DNA of 64,000 nt from Thermanaerothrix sp034436175 (GCA_964427505.1 CAYRUO010000009.1:7390-71389), one strand, 5' to 3'. Counted from the stretch's first letter, positions 17,817 to 27,130 are shown. Notes: generated by a model from the letters alone, not told the origin. Translations and numbers: made by a program.

Positions 17817-18274
17817 AAGTCCACCTCAACGCTTTATTGTAAATTTTATCACTCAAAGGGCTATATTTGTGGTGGTTTTCGGCCAATTCATTCTCCACCG
17901 AGCGTAACAATCTAGCGGCGGAACCACATTCCCACCAGCGCCTTTGACATTAGCAAAAATTGCTATATCCCTTGCCCGCTCCCAATCGTTCTTCAAACCA
18001 TTAGCAGTATGAAACAAACGTTCAAACGTTTATCAAGGGTCGGGATTAGGGGTCCAGTTGATAATGGTATCCCGGGTAAATAACCTTGTCATTGCTCGCT
18101 CCCCATGAGGGGTGTGGAATGAAACGCACCGCGCGTGTAGTTCTGTTCCTCAATCTTTACCCACCCCGCAAACCGCTCCTGTCACAACTCTCGGCAGGTC
18201 ATGCCTTCGAGGACGGCGCGTAGATATCGCAGGGTCGTTTCACATTGGCTGATCTGAACCCAATGCCCTCATTG
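17817..18274 (-). other. Gene-free left end of the island with decayed coding remnants
   Basis: 458 bp without an intact gene. On the minus strand several short frames look protein-like but are broken by stops: one near 18252-18090 (TLRYLRAVLEGMTCREL, stop, QERFAGWVKIEEQNY), one starting ATG near 18092 (MTRLFTRDTIINW), and one near 18030-17855 (TFERLFHTANGLKNDWERA, KGAGGNVVPPLDCYARWRM). I do not recognise them. Position beside the attachment site makes remnants of a mobility or accessory gene plausible. Confidence 0.4.
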
Positions 18275-19291
18275 TCATCCCAGAACACGCTCTCCATCAA
18301 TCCACAACGTCGGTTGAGGTAGCACAAAATCTTCATGCAGATCCGACTCAACTACGCCCCCCATGTGCGAGTTATCTCCAACCGCAATATGCACGGTGCC
18401 TTTAATCTTCTCGGCTTCGAGGACATTATCCGGCCGTTTGGCGTTGGGGTTAGTGCCGATCCCCAATTCTGCACAGTTGCGACGGTGAGACCGATCTGCA
18501 TTTGAAAAATCGAATAATTCGCGGAAATACTCTCCCACCTCACCTCCCCCCTCGACCGAAATCACATGGCCCGCATGAAATGTCAACCTCATATTCTCTT
18601 TCAACCCCGGGTACCAACCCGCCGGCACCACCAATAATCCCTCGGCGGTGCCCTCTACCGGCGCAATGTAGGCTTCACCTCCCGGTAGATTGCCAAATGC
18701 GCCTGGTTCAAGGAGGAGGCCGGTATCTCCCTTTCCCTTCCGTCCCTCAATACTAAAAGACAAATCTGTTCCATAAGGCGTTGTAATGCGAACGGTGTGC
18801 CCTCTGGTTAGAATTTCGGCCAGGGCAAGCGATTCTCTCTGGACTTGAAGATAATCGGTTGCCATCGGCCCATCTGGCGCGAACATCGCGGCGTCCACCC
18901 CCGGCATACTGGCGACCCGTGCTCCACGTTGACACGCGTTTTCCCTTGCGCGGGTGTGGGAGAGGGAATGCGTGGTCATCAACACCAAGACATCATGGTT
19001 AAGGAACCGCCGAGCCGTTGCCTCATCTGGCTCGCGCCCACTCTGGCCGGTCTGTTCGAAGCAAATCAAATCCAGGGCCAGCGTCGGAAATGCCTCACAC
19101 ATCATTTGGTAAATGGCGCGGGTCATCCGCGCACGGTTAAGCATATCCTCCAGCACTTCGCCGGGCAACGTTTCCCAATCACCCGGCGTGGGCACATCGG
19201 TTACAAATGCGACGCGTTCGCCCTCGCGAGCGCCCAGATTGACGTTTAGCATATTAATCGCAGCCTGACGGAGATGCTCAAACTCTTTCAT
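18275..19291 (-). CDS. M29-family metallo-aminopeptidase
   Basis: 338 residues. The C-terminal half has the M29 (aminopeptidase T/AmpS) motifs: Glu206 in LPGGEAYIAP, Glu275 in AELGIGTNP, His301 in GTVHIAVG, then His319 and Asp321 in SDLHEDF. These are the expected ligands for two metal ions. It would remove N-terminal residues from short peptides in the cytoplasm. It overlaps the DUF917 gene by 4 nt and is last in the operon that starts with the peptide-binding protein at 27130, so it may process the imported compound rather than serve general protein turnover. The family is usually about 400 residues, so this one is short. Confidence 0.8.
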   Translation of the reverse strand: MKEFEHLRQAAINMLNVNLGAREGERVAFVTDVPTPGDWETLPGEVLEDMLNRARMTRAIYQMMCEAFPTLALDLICFEQTGQSGREPDEATARRFLNHDVLVLMTTHSLSHTRARENACQRGARVASMPGVDAAMFAPDGPMATDYLQVQRESLALAEILTRGHTVRITTPYGTDLSFSIEGRKGKGDTGLLLEPGAFGNLPGGEAYIAPVEGTAEGLLVVPAGWYPGLKENMRLTFHAGHVISVEGGGEVGEYFRELFDFSNADRSHRRNCAELGIGTNPNAKRPDNVLEAEKIKGTVHIAVGDNSHMGGVVESDLHEDFVLPQPTLWIDGERVLG

Positions 19292-20415
19292 GGCTCAATC
19301 CCCAACTCGGAGATACGTTCTTCCAAGGGTGTGTAGGTGATGTCAAAGCCAAAGTGCCTTGGCCCAAACAGTTCTAAACCGCGCGGCGTGCGCCATGGTT
19401 CAGGCGCCGGCAATCCTATCACCGAAACTTGCATCCCTTCATAGAAATACGGGTTCAGATTGGGCTCAAGTGTCTCATCGTTGAACAAACAAATCAGATC
19501 CGGCACGGTGACATCAACCTTCCCATCCCGCCAGGAAATGATATGTTCGTTCTTAAACCAAATACGATACTGACTATTCTTGTATTTTCCTTCCCCTTGA
19601 AGATGTACATCGCCAACCGTGAAACCCTCGATGGTATCGTAATGATGCTTAACAACCCTGCCCTTGAAAAGCACAAATCCGCCGCCCGCCGCGGCAACAT
19701 GCTCAGAGACCGATTCTCCTTTCTCCTTCGCTTCGCGATAGGCTTTTCCAATCTTCCACGCCTGGCTGATCGCACCACGAATAACCGCATTGCGCAACAC
19801 CTTGGCTTGCGCCGGATGATCGGCCACGCCGATGCGGTTTTTGCTGGCTACAGCCATTGCGCGCACCAAGGCTTCGGCGCGCAAATCATTCACCACCCTA
19901 GGTAAAATCGCTACATCACCAAACTGGTTGGCACACGCCAGAGGGTAAATGGGCAAATTGTAAATGCAGTAGGTGGAATGCTGCAACTCCGGCACAGACC
20001 TGCCGGCAGGATCCGCATCAATGATATAGCGATCCAGCAACGCCGCCACATAGAAGGCTTCGGCAGTGTTACCACCCCCCAACTCCGTTGAAATAACCCC
20101 ATAAAACTCATGACCAAAATAGTCTTCCAGGGCGCGGTAAGCCAAGTAGGGCTCGGGCTCACTCAATCTTGGCAAATCAGCATATTGAGCCTCCAGTTCC
20201 GGTGTGCTGGGAGAAACGCTTCCGCACATGTAAGGTGTGGCGATCCAAGCATCATCGGGCACTTCGCTAAAATCTACCAATCGAAATTGCTTGCCTTTGC
20301 TTAGAGCTTCCTCAATCAGCTCCAAGCCTTTCTGTAACGAACCGCCCCCGCCGGTGCCGAGAATGGTGCACCCGTAGAGAATATCGTATAAGTCCTGTCG
20401 AGAGAGCGTCTTCAT
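19288..20415 (-). CDS. DUF917 family protein (S-methyl-thiohydantoin desulfurase-like), copy 1
   Basis: About 375 residues. Family hallmarks are CTILGTGGGGSLQKG near the N-terminus, STELGGGNTAEAFYVAALLD, ADPAGRSVPELQHSTY and FGPRHFGFD near the C-terminus. DUF917 proteins usually accompany hydantoinase/oxoprolinase genes and some databases call them S-methyl thiohydantoin desulfurase, but no hydantoinase gene is present here. Start placed at ATG 20415 (MKTLSRQDL), 10 nt after AAGGAG. The longer frame to 20457 lies partly inside the previous gene. A second, divergent DUF917 gene sits at 28364-29524. Confidence 0.85.
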   Translation of the reverse strand: MKTLSRQDLYDILYGCTILGTGGGGSLQKGLELIEEALSKGKQFRLVDFSEVPDDAWIATPYMCGSVSPSTPELEAQYADLPRLSEPEPYLAYRALEDYFGHEFYGVISTELGGGNTAEAFYVAALLDRYIIDADPAGRSVPELQHSTYCIYNLPIYPLACANQFGDVAILPRVVNDLRAEALVRAMAVASKNRIGVADHPAQAKVLRNAVIRGAISQAWKIGKAYREAKEKGESVSEHVAAAGGGFVLFKGRVVKHHYDTIEGFTVGDVHLQGEGKYKNSQYRIWFKNEHIISWRDGKVDVTVPDLICLFNDETLEPNLNPYFYEGMQVSVIGLPAPEPWRTPRGLELFGPRHFGFDITYTPLEERISELGIEP

Positions 20416-20446
20416 AGGTGATAAGTCTCCTTGACTGTTGTGATCT

Positions 20447-21496
20447 TTAACGGCCAATGAGCGGTTCGGCCAAAGGTTTCAATTCAGGATGAACGACAAC
20501 CCCCTTATCCAGGATTTGCACGCCATCCAACCACACCGAAGAGTTTAGGCAGATTCCATCGCAATGGGACTTGGCTTGTATGCCGTCTGGTGGCGCATCC
20601 ACCGGGCTCAAATAGCCTAAACCCCACTCGGTGCAGCCCCAAATCCGTTCGTCTTCCAAGATATTTCCGCTCAGCCGGGCGCCGGGATTGAACCCATAAC
20701 AGCCGTGCGCTAAACGGAACATGTTAGGATCGTCAAAACTTTCTAACCAGCGGCGAAATTCTTCCGCCTGAGCCCCACCGCTAATTTTGATCACGCGTCC
20801 TCTTTCCACTTCAAGCACTACCGGCTCTTTCAAAAGACCACAAGGTGGAGAAAGGGTGCCATCAAAAACCAACTTACCGTTGATGGAGTCAAAGTCGGGG
20901 ACAAACGAAATCTGACCACCCAAAAAGTGCATCCCTGGCGTATCGCATAAGCCATCATCGCAACTGACTTTGCGTTCTTGGGGCAGTAATTTGAAGTGCA
21001 AATCATTCCCGGCCGGTGTGGTGATTCGCATCTCACGGGCATTTTGGGTCATCTCGGTAACCCGATGCATAAAGCGCGACAGGGCAACTGCATCCACCCG
21101 CCCGATCAATCTCACCATCATATCCACCGTCATTTCAACGAGGCACATATAGCGCAAGCGTGAGTTGTGCGCCATCGCGCGTTCAAAAGGCGTAGAATAT
21201 AAGAGCCACTGTTTGTTGAATTCCACCCAAGCATCCGCCTGAGCAAGTGCCGCAGTGAGGGGTTCAATGGGTAACATAGGATCGGCGGCCTTGCCCACCC
21301 CTAACGGCGAGGCCAGAACAACCACCATGGGAATCGCCCCAACAGTGTGGGCAGCGGCGGCCACGGCATCTACAACCCGCATATCGCTTTGGGTATCGGC
21401 CGTAATTACAAAGGTTTCACCGGGCCTGAGGCGAAACATTTCTGCCACCAGAATATGGGCGGCACGCGTCAATTCGTAGTGAAAAAATTCGGTCAT
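20447..21496 (-). CDS. M29-fold protein with NicX-like iron-site residues (putative ring-cleaving dioxygenase)
   Basis: 349 residues, aligning end to end with M29 aminopeptidases but with changed metal ligands. Against the neighbour at 18275, Glu206 becomes Gln195, Glu275 becomes His264 (AHGCYGFNPGA) and His301 becomes Glu290 (GCTEWGLG), while His311 and Asp313 (SHCDGI) are kept. His264-His311-Asp313 is a 2-His-1-carboxylate set like the one I recall for 2,5-dihydroxypyridine 5,6-dioxygenase NicX (350 residues, His265/His318/Asp320). A mononuclear-iron oxygenase or hydrolase is therefore more likely than a peptidase. Substrate unknown. Confidence 0.6.
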   Translation of the reverse strand: MTEFFHYELTRAAHILVAEMFRLRPGETFVITADTQSDMRVVDAVAAAAHTVGAIPMVVVLASPLGVGKAADPMLPIEPLTAALAQADAWVEFNKQWLLYSTPFERAMAHNSRLRYMCLVEMTVDMMVRLIGRVDAVALSRFMHRVTEMTQNAREMRITTPAGNDLHFKLLPQERKVSCDDGLCDTPGMHFLGGQISFVPDFDSINGKLVFDGTLSPPCGLLKEPVVLEVERGRVIKISGGAQAEEFRRWLESFDDPNMFRLAHGCYGFNPGARLSGNILEDERIWGCTEWGLGYLSPVDAPPDGIQAKSHCDGICLNSSVWLDGVQILDKGVVVHPELKPLAEPLIGR

Positions 21497-21523
21497 CGGG
21501 TCTCCTCCATGAATAAGTCTCGA

Positions 21524-22519
21524 TCACTGGCTGGGGATCTTTTGATTTTCTTCCAGTAGATGGCAGGCCGCAACATGGCGCTCACCAACCACCAGCGCCC
21601 GCGGCTCTGCGGTGCTACAAATCGGCATCCGATACGGGCAACGAGTGTGAAACCGGCAGCCCGTTGGCGGATCAATCGCGCTCGGCACGTTTCCTTCCAG
21701 CGTCTGCAACTCACTCAGATCGTTCATCTCCAGGGTTGGAATGGCGTTGAACAGAGCCTGGGTGTAGGGATGACGCGGATGGTTGAACACCTCACTGGCC
21801 GGGCCTTGCTCGACAATCTTGCCCAGGTACATGACCACAATCCGGTCGGACATGTAGTGCACGACACTAAGATCATGTGAAACGAGGACGTACGTTAGGC
21901 CCAAGCGCTGTTTTAACTGCATCAACAGATCCAGAATTTGGGCTTGGGAAAGAATGTCTATCGAAGAGGTGGGTTCGTCGAGGACAACCAGTTTGGGTTG
22001 TAAGGCCAGCGCACGGGCAATGGCAATCCGCTGGCGCTGTCCCCCCGAAAATTCATGCGGGTACTTGTAAAGCGAATCACGGGGTAACCCCACCATCTCT
22101 AACAAATCTTTTACTTGTGCTGTTAGTTCAGGGGTTGAGATGCGACGATGTACCACCAAAGGTTCACCGATCACATCTCGTACCAGCATGCGCGGGTTAA
22201 GGGACCAAAACGGATCCTGGAAGACAATCTGAATATCCTTGCGAATGGTCGCCCGCAGTTCGGCTTGGGAGAGATGGGTGATATCTACCCCGTTAAAAAT
22301 GATTCTCCCTTCAGTAGGTTCTTCAAGGCGAAGTAACAAATTGACCAGGGTGGTCTTACCACACCCCGACTCGCCCACGAGGCCAATGACTTCACCCTTT
22401 TGGATGTCTAAATCCACCCCATCCACCGCCCGCACCCATTTTTTAGGGCCGAAGAAGGCATCCGAACGCACGGGAAAATATTTCTTGAGACCCTCAATTT
22501 TGACCAATGGCTCACTCAT
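21524..22519 (-). CDS. Oligopeptide/dipeptide-type ABC transporter ATPase (DppF/OppF type)
   Basis: 331 residues. Walker A GESGCGKTT (about 50-58), signature SGGQRQRIAIARAL, Walker B VVLDEPTSSID and an intact H-loop VSHDLSVV. The C-terminal oligo_HPY region with cysteines (GCRFHTRCPYRMPIC) is typical of Opp/Dpp ATPases and may bind an iron-sulfur cluster. It pairs with the DppD-type ATPase whose stop lies 3 nt upstream. As the intact partner, it probably carries the main hydrolysis site. Confidence 0.93.
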   Translation of the reverse strand: MSEPLVKIEGLKKYFPVRSDAFFGPKKWVRAVDGVDLDIQKGEVIGLVGESGCGKTTLVNLLLRLEEPTEGRIIFNGVDITHLSQAELRATIRKDIQIVFQDPFWSLNPRMLVRDVIGEPLVVHRRISTPELTAQVKDLLEMVGLPRDSLYKYPHEFSGGQRQRIAIARALALQPKLVVLDEPTSSIDILSQAQILDLLMQLKQRLGLTYVLVSHDLSVVHYMSDRIVVMYLGKIVEQGPASEVFNHPRHPYTQALFNAIPTLEMNDLSELQTLEGNVPSAIDPPTGCRFHTRCPYRMPICSTAEPRALVVGERHVAACHLLEENQKIPSQ

Positions 22520-22522
22520 TGC

Positions 22523-23488
22523 CTAATCCCTCTTTACGAAAAAACACGCCGCCCTGTGTTGCAGATTCCCCACCGGTTCAAGCATGGGTTCTTCCTGTGT
22601 GCACCGCTCCACACCCATCGGACACCGCGAGTAAAACGGACAACCTTGCGGGGCTTCAGGCTTGATCTCGATATTGGCAAAGCGTAATTTTTCGGACTTA
22701 TCCCGCGGGATGGCCGATATCAAGGTCTGGGTATAGGGATGGTGGGGGTGACGGGTAACCAGCGCACTTGGACCTTCTTCTACCAGTTTGCCGCGATAAA
22801 GAATGCCCACATTTTTACAGAAAACATTGACCAGACTGACATTGTTGGCAATGAACAAAACGCTGATACGTAAATTCCTCTGTAATTCATCAATTAATTT
22901 CAGAATGCCGGCCTGAATGGTGACATCCAAATTTCGGGTTGGCTCATCGGCGATAAGGAATTCCGCACCGCAGGATAAAGCAATGGCAATAATAACCCGT
23001 TGACGCTGACCACCACTCAATTCATGGGGGTATTTCCTCAGTAAATTCTTTGCATCTGGAAGTTTAACCATGTCAAGCAATTCCATCGCACGGCGCGTTC
23101 GGGCTGACCCTTTCAGCCCTTGATGTTGCTCTATGACCCGTTCAATTTGCTGACCAACGGTAAAAACCGGATTGAGTGTAGACATTGGATCTTGAAAGAT
23201 CATGGCCAGACGTTTACCGCGATACGCCGATGCCAATTCCGGCTCAGATTTCTTGAGCAGATCGTCACCATCAAACCAAATTTCGCCACTGTGGATAATG
23301 CCAGCCGGTTTGGGCAGCAAACCCAATATAGTTAGAGCCAGAACCGTCTTGCCAGCACCACTTTCCCCCACTAAACCATACGTTTCTCCGCGCTCGATAG
23401 CCAGGCGCTCTATATTTAGCACCGGGCGAATGCCCTCAAACGTTCTAAAACTCACGGCAAGGTCTCTGATTTCGAAATAGGCTGTCAT
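22523..23488 (-). CDS. Oligopeptide/dipeptide-type ABC transporter ATPase (DppD/OppD type), altered H-loop
   Basis: 321 residues from ATG 23488 (MTAYFEIRDL). The frame extends to 23542 but overlaps the DppC-type gene, and the GGTGG site favours 23488. Walker A GESGAGKT (41-48), signature LSGGQRQRV and Glu182 in DEPTRNLD are present. The switch histidine of the usual THD is replaced: ANN at 214-216, so Asn215. A C-terminal cysteine-containing region (GCPFYSRCPMGVERC) is conserved. It probably forms a heterodimer with the DppF-type protein in which one ATP site is weak. Confidence 0.9.
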   Translation of the reverse strand: MTAYFEIRDLAVSFRTFEGIRPVLNIERLAIERGETYGLVGESGAGKTVLALTILGLLPKPAGIIHSGEIWFDGDDLLKKSEPELASAYRGKRLAMIFQDPMSTLNPVFTVGQQIERVIEQHQGLKGSARTRRAMELLDMVKLPDAKNLLRKYPHELSGGQRQRVIIAIALSCGAEFLIADEPTRNLDVTIQAGILKLIDELQRNLRISVLFIANNVSLVNVFCKNVGILYRGKLVEEGPSALVTRHPHHPYTQTLISAIPRDKSEKLRFANIEIKPEAPQGCPFYSRCPMGVERCTQEEPMLEPVGNLQHRAACFFVKRD

Positions 23489-23498
23489 GACACACCAC

Positions 23499-24395
23499 CT
23501 AGAACTTACGCGTGCGAGGATCAAGCACCTCACGAATACCATCGCCGATCAAGTTGAAAACCAACACCGTAATAAATATGGCGATGCCGGGGAAAGTACT
23601 GTACCACCAGGCATTGAGAAAATAAGTGCGGCTGGTTGAGATCAGTAACCCCCATTCCGGGGTAGGTGGTTGCGCCCCTAACCCCAAAAAACTCAAAGCC
23701 GCAATGGTGAGGATGACCCCACCGATATCCATCGAAGCCTGAACAATCACCGGGGCCAACGTGTTGGGAAGGATATGTCGAAAGATGATGCGCGACATGG
23801 GAGTGCCAATCGCCAAGGCCGCCCGCACAAATTGTCGCTCGCGAATGGAGACGGCCTGACCGCGAATAATTCGCGTATACCATGGCCACCACGAAATGGC
23901 AATCGCCAGCATGGCATTACTCAGACTGGGCCCTAAGAAAGCAGCGATAGCAATCGCCAGCAAGAGCGGTGGAAAAGAAAGAAAGATATCCGTAATCCGC
24001 ATAATAATTTCGTCGGCCCAACCGCCCAAACCACCCGCTATTGCTCCCAGCGGAACACCGATCAACAAGGCCAACCCAACCGCGATAAGCGCCGTTTGAA
24101 GGGAAATGCGCGTGCCGAAAATGATGCGCGAGAACAGATCTCTTCCCAATTCGTCTGTTCCCATGAGATAACGACTAGAAGGGGGCAATAGTTTATCTTG
24201 AGGATTGGTTTCGCTGATCGCATGCGAAGGATACGGGGCAATCCATGGTGCAAAGATTGCCACAAGCACGAGTAAAACAATGATGATCAACGAGATGCGT
24301 TGTAAGGCGTTGCGGTTAAGAAGGTAAAACGACAGTTTGAATTCCCGCCAAGTGGGTTGAAGCGATTTATACGTATCTGCAAACCAGTTAATCAT
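23499..24395 (-). CDS. Dipeptide-type ABC transporter permease (DppC/OppC type)
   Basis: 298 residues. The N-terminal OppC_N segment (LNRNALQRISLIIIVLLVLVAIFAPWIAPY) is followed by a loop with LMGTDELGRDLFSRIIFGTR, a hallmark of DppC/OppC, and four to five further membrane segments with the EAA loop near VRAALAIGTPMSRIIFRHILP. Pairs with the DppB-type permease 16 nt upstream. Confidence 0.93.
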   Translation of the reverse strand: MINWFADTYKSLQPTWREFKLSFYLLNRNALQRISLIIIVLLVLVAIFAPWIAPYPSHAISETNPQDKLLPPSSRYLMGTDELGRDLFSRIIFGTRISLQTALIAVGLALLIGVPLGAIAGGLGGWADEIIMRITDIFLSFPPLLLAIAIAAFLGPSLSNAMLAIAISWWPWYTRIIRGQAVSIRERQFVRAALAIGTPMSRIIFRHILPNTLAPVIVQASMDIGGVILTIAALSFLGLGAQPPTPEWGLLISTSRTYFLNAWWYSTFPGIAIFITVLVFNLIGDGIREVLDPRTRKF

Positions 24396-24411
24396 ACGTC
24401 CACCTTCCCTT

Positions 24412-25422
24412 TCATGTCCTCACCCGCGGGTCAAGGGCAATGATAATATCGGCGATTAGATTCAAAATGACATAGGAAAAAGCCGAAAAAATCGTAACGC
24501 CCATAATGGCAGGGTAGTCCAAGCCGATCACAGCCGTTGCTACGTAACTGCCAATGCCCGGCCAGGTAAAGATGGTCTCGGTGAGGAACGTATTCACCAA
24601 CGTATACCCAATCGAGAGCGCAACCACGGTGGAGGTAGGCCCGATAGAATTTTTCAGCGCATATGACCAGAGGATGATGCGATCTCGCAGCCCATATGAT
24701 CGAGCCGCGGTAATGTAATCTTCATTCAGGATCTCCAGCAATGCCGAACGGGTCATACGGGCCACCAAACCGACTGGGTACAGGCCAATCGTTATTCCGG
24801 GTAGGATTAGATGCCATAATGCATCGAAAAAGATCACGAAGTTACCTGTGATGAGCGAATCGAGGATGAGAAAGCCAGTAACGTGCGGAATCTCCATGGT
24901 CAATTTGATCTCGGTGCTTAACTGCCCCCCCATAGGGAACCAATGGAGCGTGCGGGCGAAAACCAGCTGTAGGATCAAACCAATCCAGAACGTTGGCAGT
25001 GAAACCGCTCCGATAGAAAACAAGCGGCTCAGGTGATCCACCAGGTGATCCTTTTGTTTAGCCGAAATAACCCCCAGCGGAATCCCAACAAAAACGGCCG
25101 CAAACGTTGAAAGCAAGACCAATTCGATCGTTGCGGGCAGGCTTTCCATTAATTCCAAAGCCACTGGTCGGCGCGTGCGCAGGGAATATCCCAAATTCCC
25201 ATGGATCAAGTCCATTAAGTATTTTCCGAATTGAACCACCAAAGGCTTATCCAAACCAAGTTCCAAACGGGCTTTGGCAATTTGCTCAGGTGTAGCACGT
25301 GGCCCGGCCCACTTTGCCGCCGGATCCGAAGGAATCACCCGCGCCACGAAGAACGTGACCAGGGCTACCCCAAACATGACAATCACTCCGAGCAATAAAC
25401 GGCGCAGAATAAACTTTCTCAT
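24412..25422 (-). CDS. Dipeptide-type ABC transporter permease (DppB/OppB type)
   Basis: 336 residues. It begins MRKFILRRLLLGVIVMFGVALVTFFVARVIPSDPA, the DppB-type first membrane segment. The EAA loop (LEILNEDYITAARSYGLRDRIILWSYALKN) and the C-terminal FTWPGIGSYVATAVIGLDYPAIMGV block are typical. Separated from the binding-protein gene by a stem-loop. Confidence 0.93.
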   Translation of the reverse strand: MRKFILRRLLLGVIVMFGVALVTFFVARVIPSDPAAKWAGPRATPEQIAKARLELGLDKPLVVQFGKYLMDLIHGNLGYSLRTRRPVALELMESLPATIELVLLSTFAAVFVGIPLGVISAKQKDHLVDHLSRLFSIGAVSLPTFWIGLILQLVFARTLHWFPMGGQLSTEIKLTMEIPHVTGFLILDSLITGNFVIFFDALWHLILPGITIGLYPVGLVARMTRSALLEILNEDYITAARSYGLRDRIILWSYALKNSIGPTSTVVALSIGYTLVNTFLTETIFTWPGIGSYVATAVIGLDYPAIMGVTIFSAFSYVILNLIADIIIALDPRVRT

Positions 25423-25496
25423 TGACCTTCACCATTCCTTGGGTTTTGGGAACACTTAACGCCAACTGCAGAAGACGCTTTTTCCCGGTTTTAAAT

Positions 25497-25537
25497 GGGC
25501 ACAGAACAGCGGGAAACCTTCCCCCTATTCTGTGCCC
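25497..25537 (-). promoter_or_regulatory. Stem-loop between peptide-binding-protein and permease genes
   Basis: The outer 10-bp stem GGGCACAGAA (25497-25506) / TTCTGTGCCC (25528-25537) has a short inner pairing GGGAA/TTCCC. It lies 33 nt after the binding-protein stop codon with no T-run behind it. Same location as the hairpins at 11519-11549 and 38676-38706. Probably an mRNA stabiliser or attenuator. Confidence 0.75.
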
Positions 25538-25570
25538 CGTCTTGGACATACGACTTCGTGCAACCCTTAA

Positions 25571-27130
25571 CTACTTCATAGTCAACTGATGGAAGAAGAC
25601 CACCGTTGGGTAAGCCGGATTGAACTTGAACCCTTGCAAATTCTTCACCGTTACCCAAACATCCTCGCGATCATAGATGAATAACGAAACTGCCTCGTCC
25701 AGCAGGATGCGCTGTGCCTCAATAAACATCTGCTCGGCCTTGGCAAAATCGGTTGAGGTAATTTCATTAGCCGTGTCGATCAGTTGGTCAAACTGCGGAT
25801 TCTTGTAATACGCCAGGTTAAAGAGCGGTTCATCCTCCGAATGGAACGTGCTGTAAAGCATCGAGTACGGGCTGGGCATGTCGGGCCACCAATACATCAT
25901 GAGAATATCCTGCCGGTTTTCCGGAGCACCTTTTGCCAGTTCCCATTGGCTATCCCAGGGCATCCCCCGGATTTCAAGGTCAATGTTTAACTTTGCCAGT
26001 TCGGATTTATACAATTCTGCCGCACTCTTTTCGGCTTCATTGCCTGCCGTGTAAGTGAGCAGAAGTTTAAAACCGCCCTGACCATAACCGGCTTTTTCCA
26101 GATATTCGCGGGCTTTATCCAAGTTGTATTCATAACGAGGAAGTTTGTCGCTCCAGCCCCACAATCCATACGGCACCATTCCGTAAGATTGGCGACCATA
26201 GCCCCCAATAGCCGTTTTGATGACCTGCTCATAAGGGAACGCATACGATAGCGCGCGGCGCACGTCCACATTATCGAGGGGCGCTTTTTGGGTGTTAAAC
26301 ATCGCAATCAGGTTCTGGAATGAAGGCTCAACGTACACCGTCACATTGGGGTTGTTCTTGAGGGCTTCAATGTCCGTATAAGGTAATTCAACCGTGATAG
26401 TTGCTTCTCCGGTTTCGATCATTTGCCGCCGCGTCGCAGGCTCGGCCACTTTTCTGAAAATCACCACATCAAAACTGTTTTCCTGCCACCCTCCCCAGTA
26501 ATCGGCAAATTTTTCAAGGATGACTTCATCTCCCCACTTGGAACTCTTGAGCATATAAGGGCCGGTGCCACAACCTTTGGCCTCATCAATCCAGGTATTA
26601 TCTTCTTTCACACACTTCTTGGAGTAGATGAAGGCAGCGTAGCCGGTTGAGGCAATCAAGTCAAGCGGCGCTTTGTAGGATAGTTTAAATTCCACCGTTT
26701 GAGGGTCTACAACGTTGATCGCATTAACGGCTGACCAGATGTACGACGCGCCGGCACCCAATTTCATGGTACGCTCAATGGAGTACTTGACATCCTCAGC
26801 CGTTAACGGATCGCCATTTTGGAATTTCACCCCTTGGCGCAGTTTAAACGTCCAAGTCAACCCATCATCCGAGATCGTATAAGACTCTGCTAGAAGTGGG
26901 ACAATTTTTTTATTGATGGCGTCGTAGCGCAATAGTTGTTCGTACATGTTGTTGTGCACGTGGATGCCGTTGGAGTATTCAATGGCCGGATCCCAACTGG
27001 TGAGGGGTTCGCTATTCAGGGCATAAACGGCAAATTTCAGGGGTTTTTGGGTCGAGGCCGTACCTCCACACGCAGACAACAGGATTCCAAGCAAGACCAA
27101 AACTGTGATCAAAATCAATCGCCTTTTCAT
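25571..27130 (-). CDS. Peptide-type ABC transporter substrate-binding lipoprotein (DppA/OppA type, family 5)
   Basis: About 519 residues from ATG 27130 (MKRRLILITVLVLLG), preceded by AAAGGAGGAG. The lipobox LLSAC puts the lipid-bearing Cys near residue 22. The family 5 pattern is clear: YEQLLRYD, LAESYTISDDGLTWTFKLRQGVKF, NGDPLTAEDVKYSIER and VRRALSYAFPYEQVI. Members bind oligopeptides, but also nickel complexes, opines or other small molecules. First gene of the operon with dppB/C/D/F-type genes, the NicX-like gene, DUF917 and M29. Confidence 0.93.
   Translation of the reverse strand: MKRRLILITVLVLLGILLSACGGTASTQKPLKFAVYALNSEPLTSWDPAIEYSNGIHVHNNMYEQLLRYDAINKKIVPLLAESYTISDDGLTWTFKLRQGVKFQNGDPLTAEDVKYSIERTMKLGAGASYIWSAVNAINVVDPQTVEFKLSYKAPLDLIASTGYAAFIYSKKCVKEDNTWIDEAKGCGTGPYMLKSSKWGDEVILEKFADYWGGWQENSFDVVIFRKVAEPATRRQMIETGEATITVELPYTDIEALKNNPNVTVYVEPSFQNLIAMFNTQKAPLDNVDVRRALSYAFPYEQVIKTAIGGYGRQSYGMVPYGLWGWSDKLPRYEYNLDKAREYLEKAGYGQGGFKLLLTYTAGNEAEKSAAELYKSELAKLNIDLEIRGMPWDSQWELAKGAPENRQDILMMYWWPDMPSPYSMLYSTFHSEDEPLFNLAYYKNPQFDQLIDTANEITSTDFAKAEQMFIEAQRILLDEAVSLFIYDREDVWVTVKNLQGFKFNPAYPTVVFFHQLTMK

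Noticed and set aside
17791..18150. Possible tmRNA or second tRNA ending at 17791 on minus
   Set aside because: The T-arm-like end is present, but no anticodon arm, D-arm or tmRNA 5' segment follows on the minus strand. The exact match to the tRNA-Cys 3' end explains it as an attachment-site copy.
18275..27130. Standard peptide-nutrition operon
   Set aside because: The transporter is of dipeptide type, but the NicX-like and DUF917 genes are not part of peptide utilisation. A specialised substrate is more likely.
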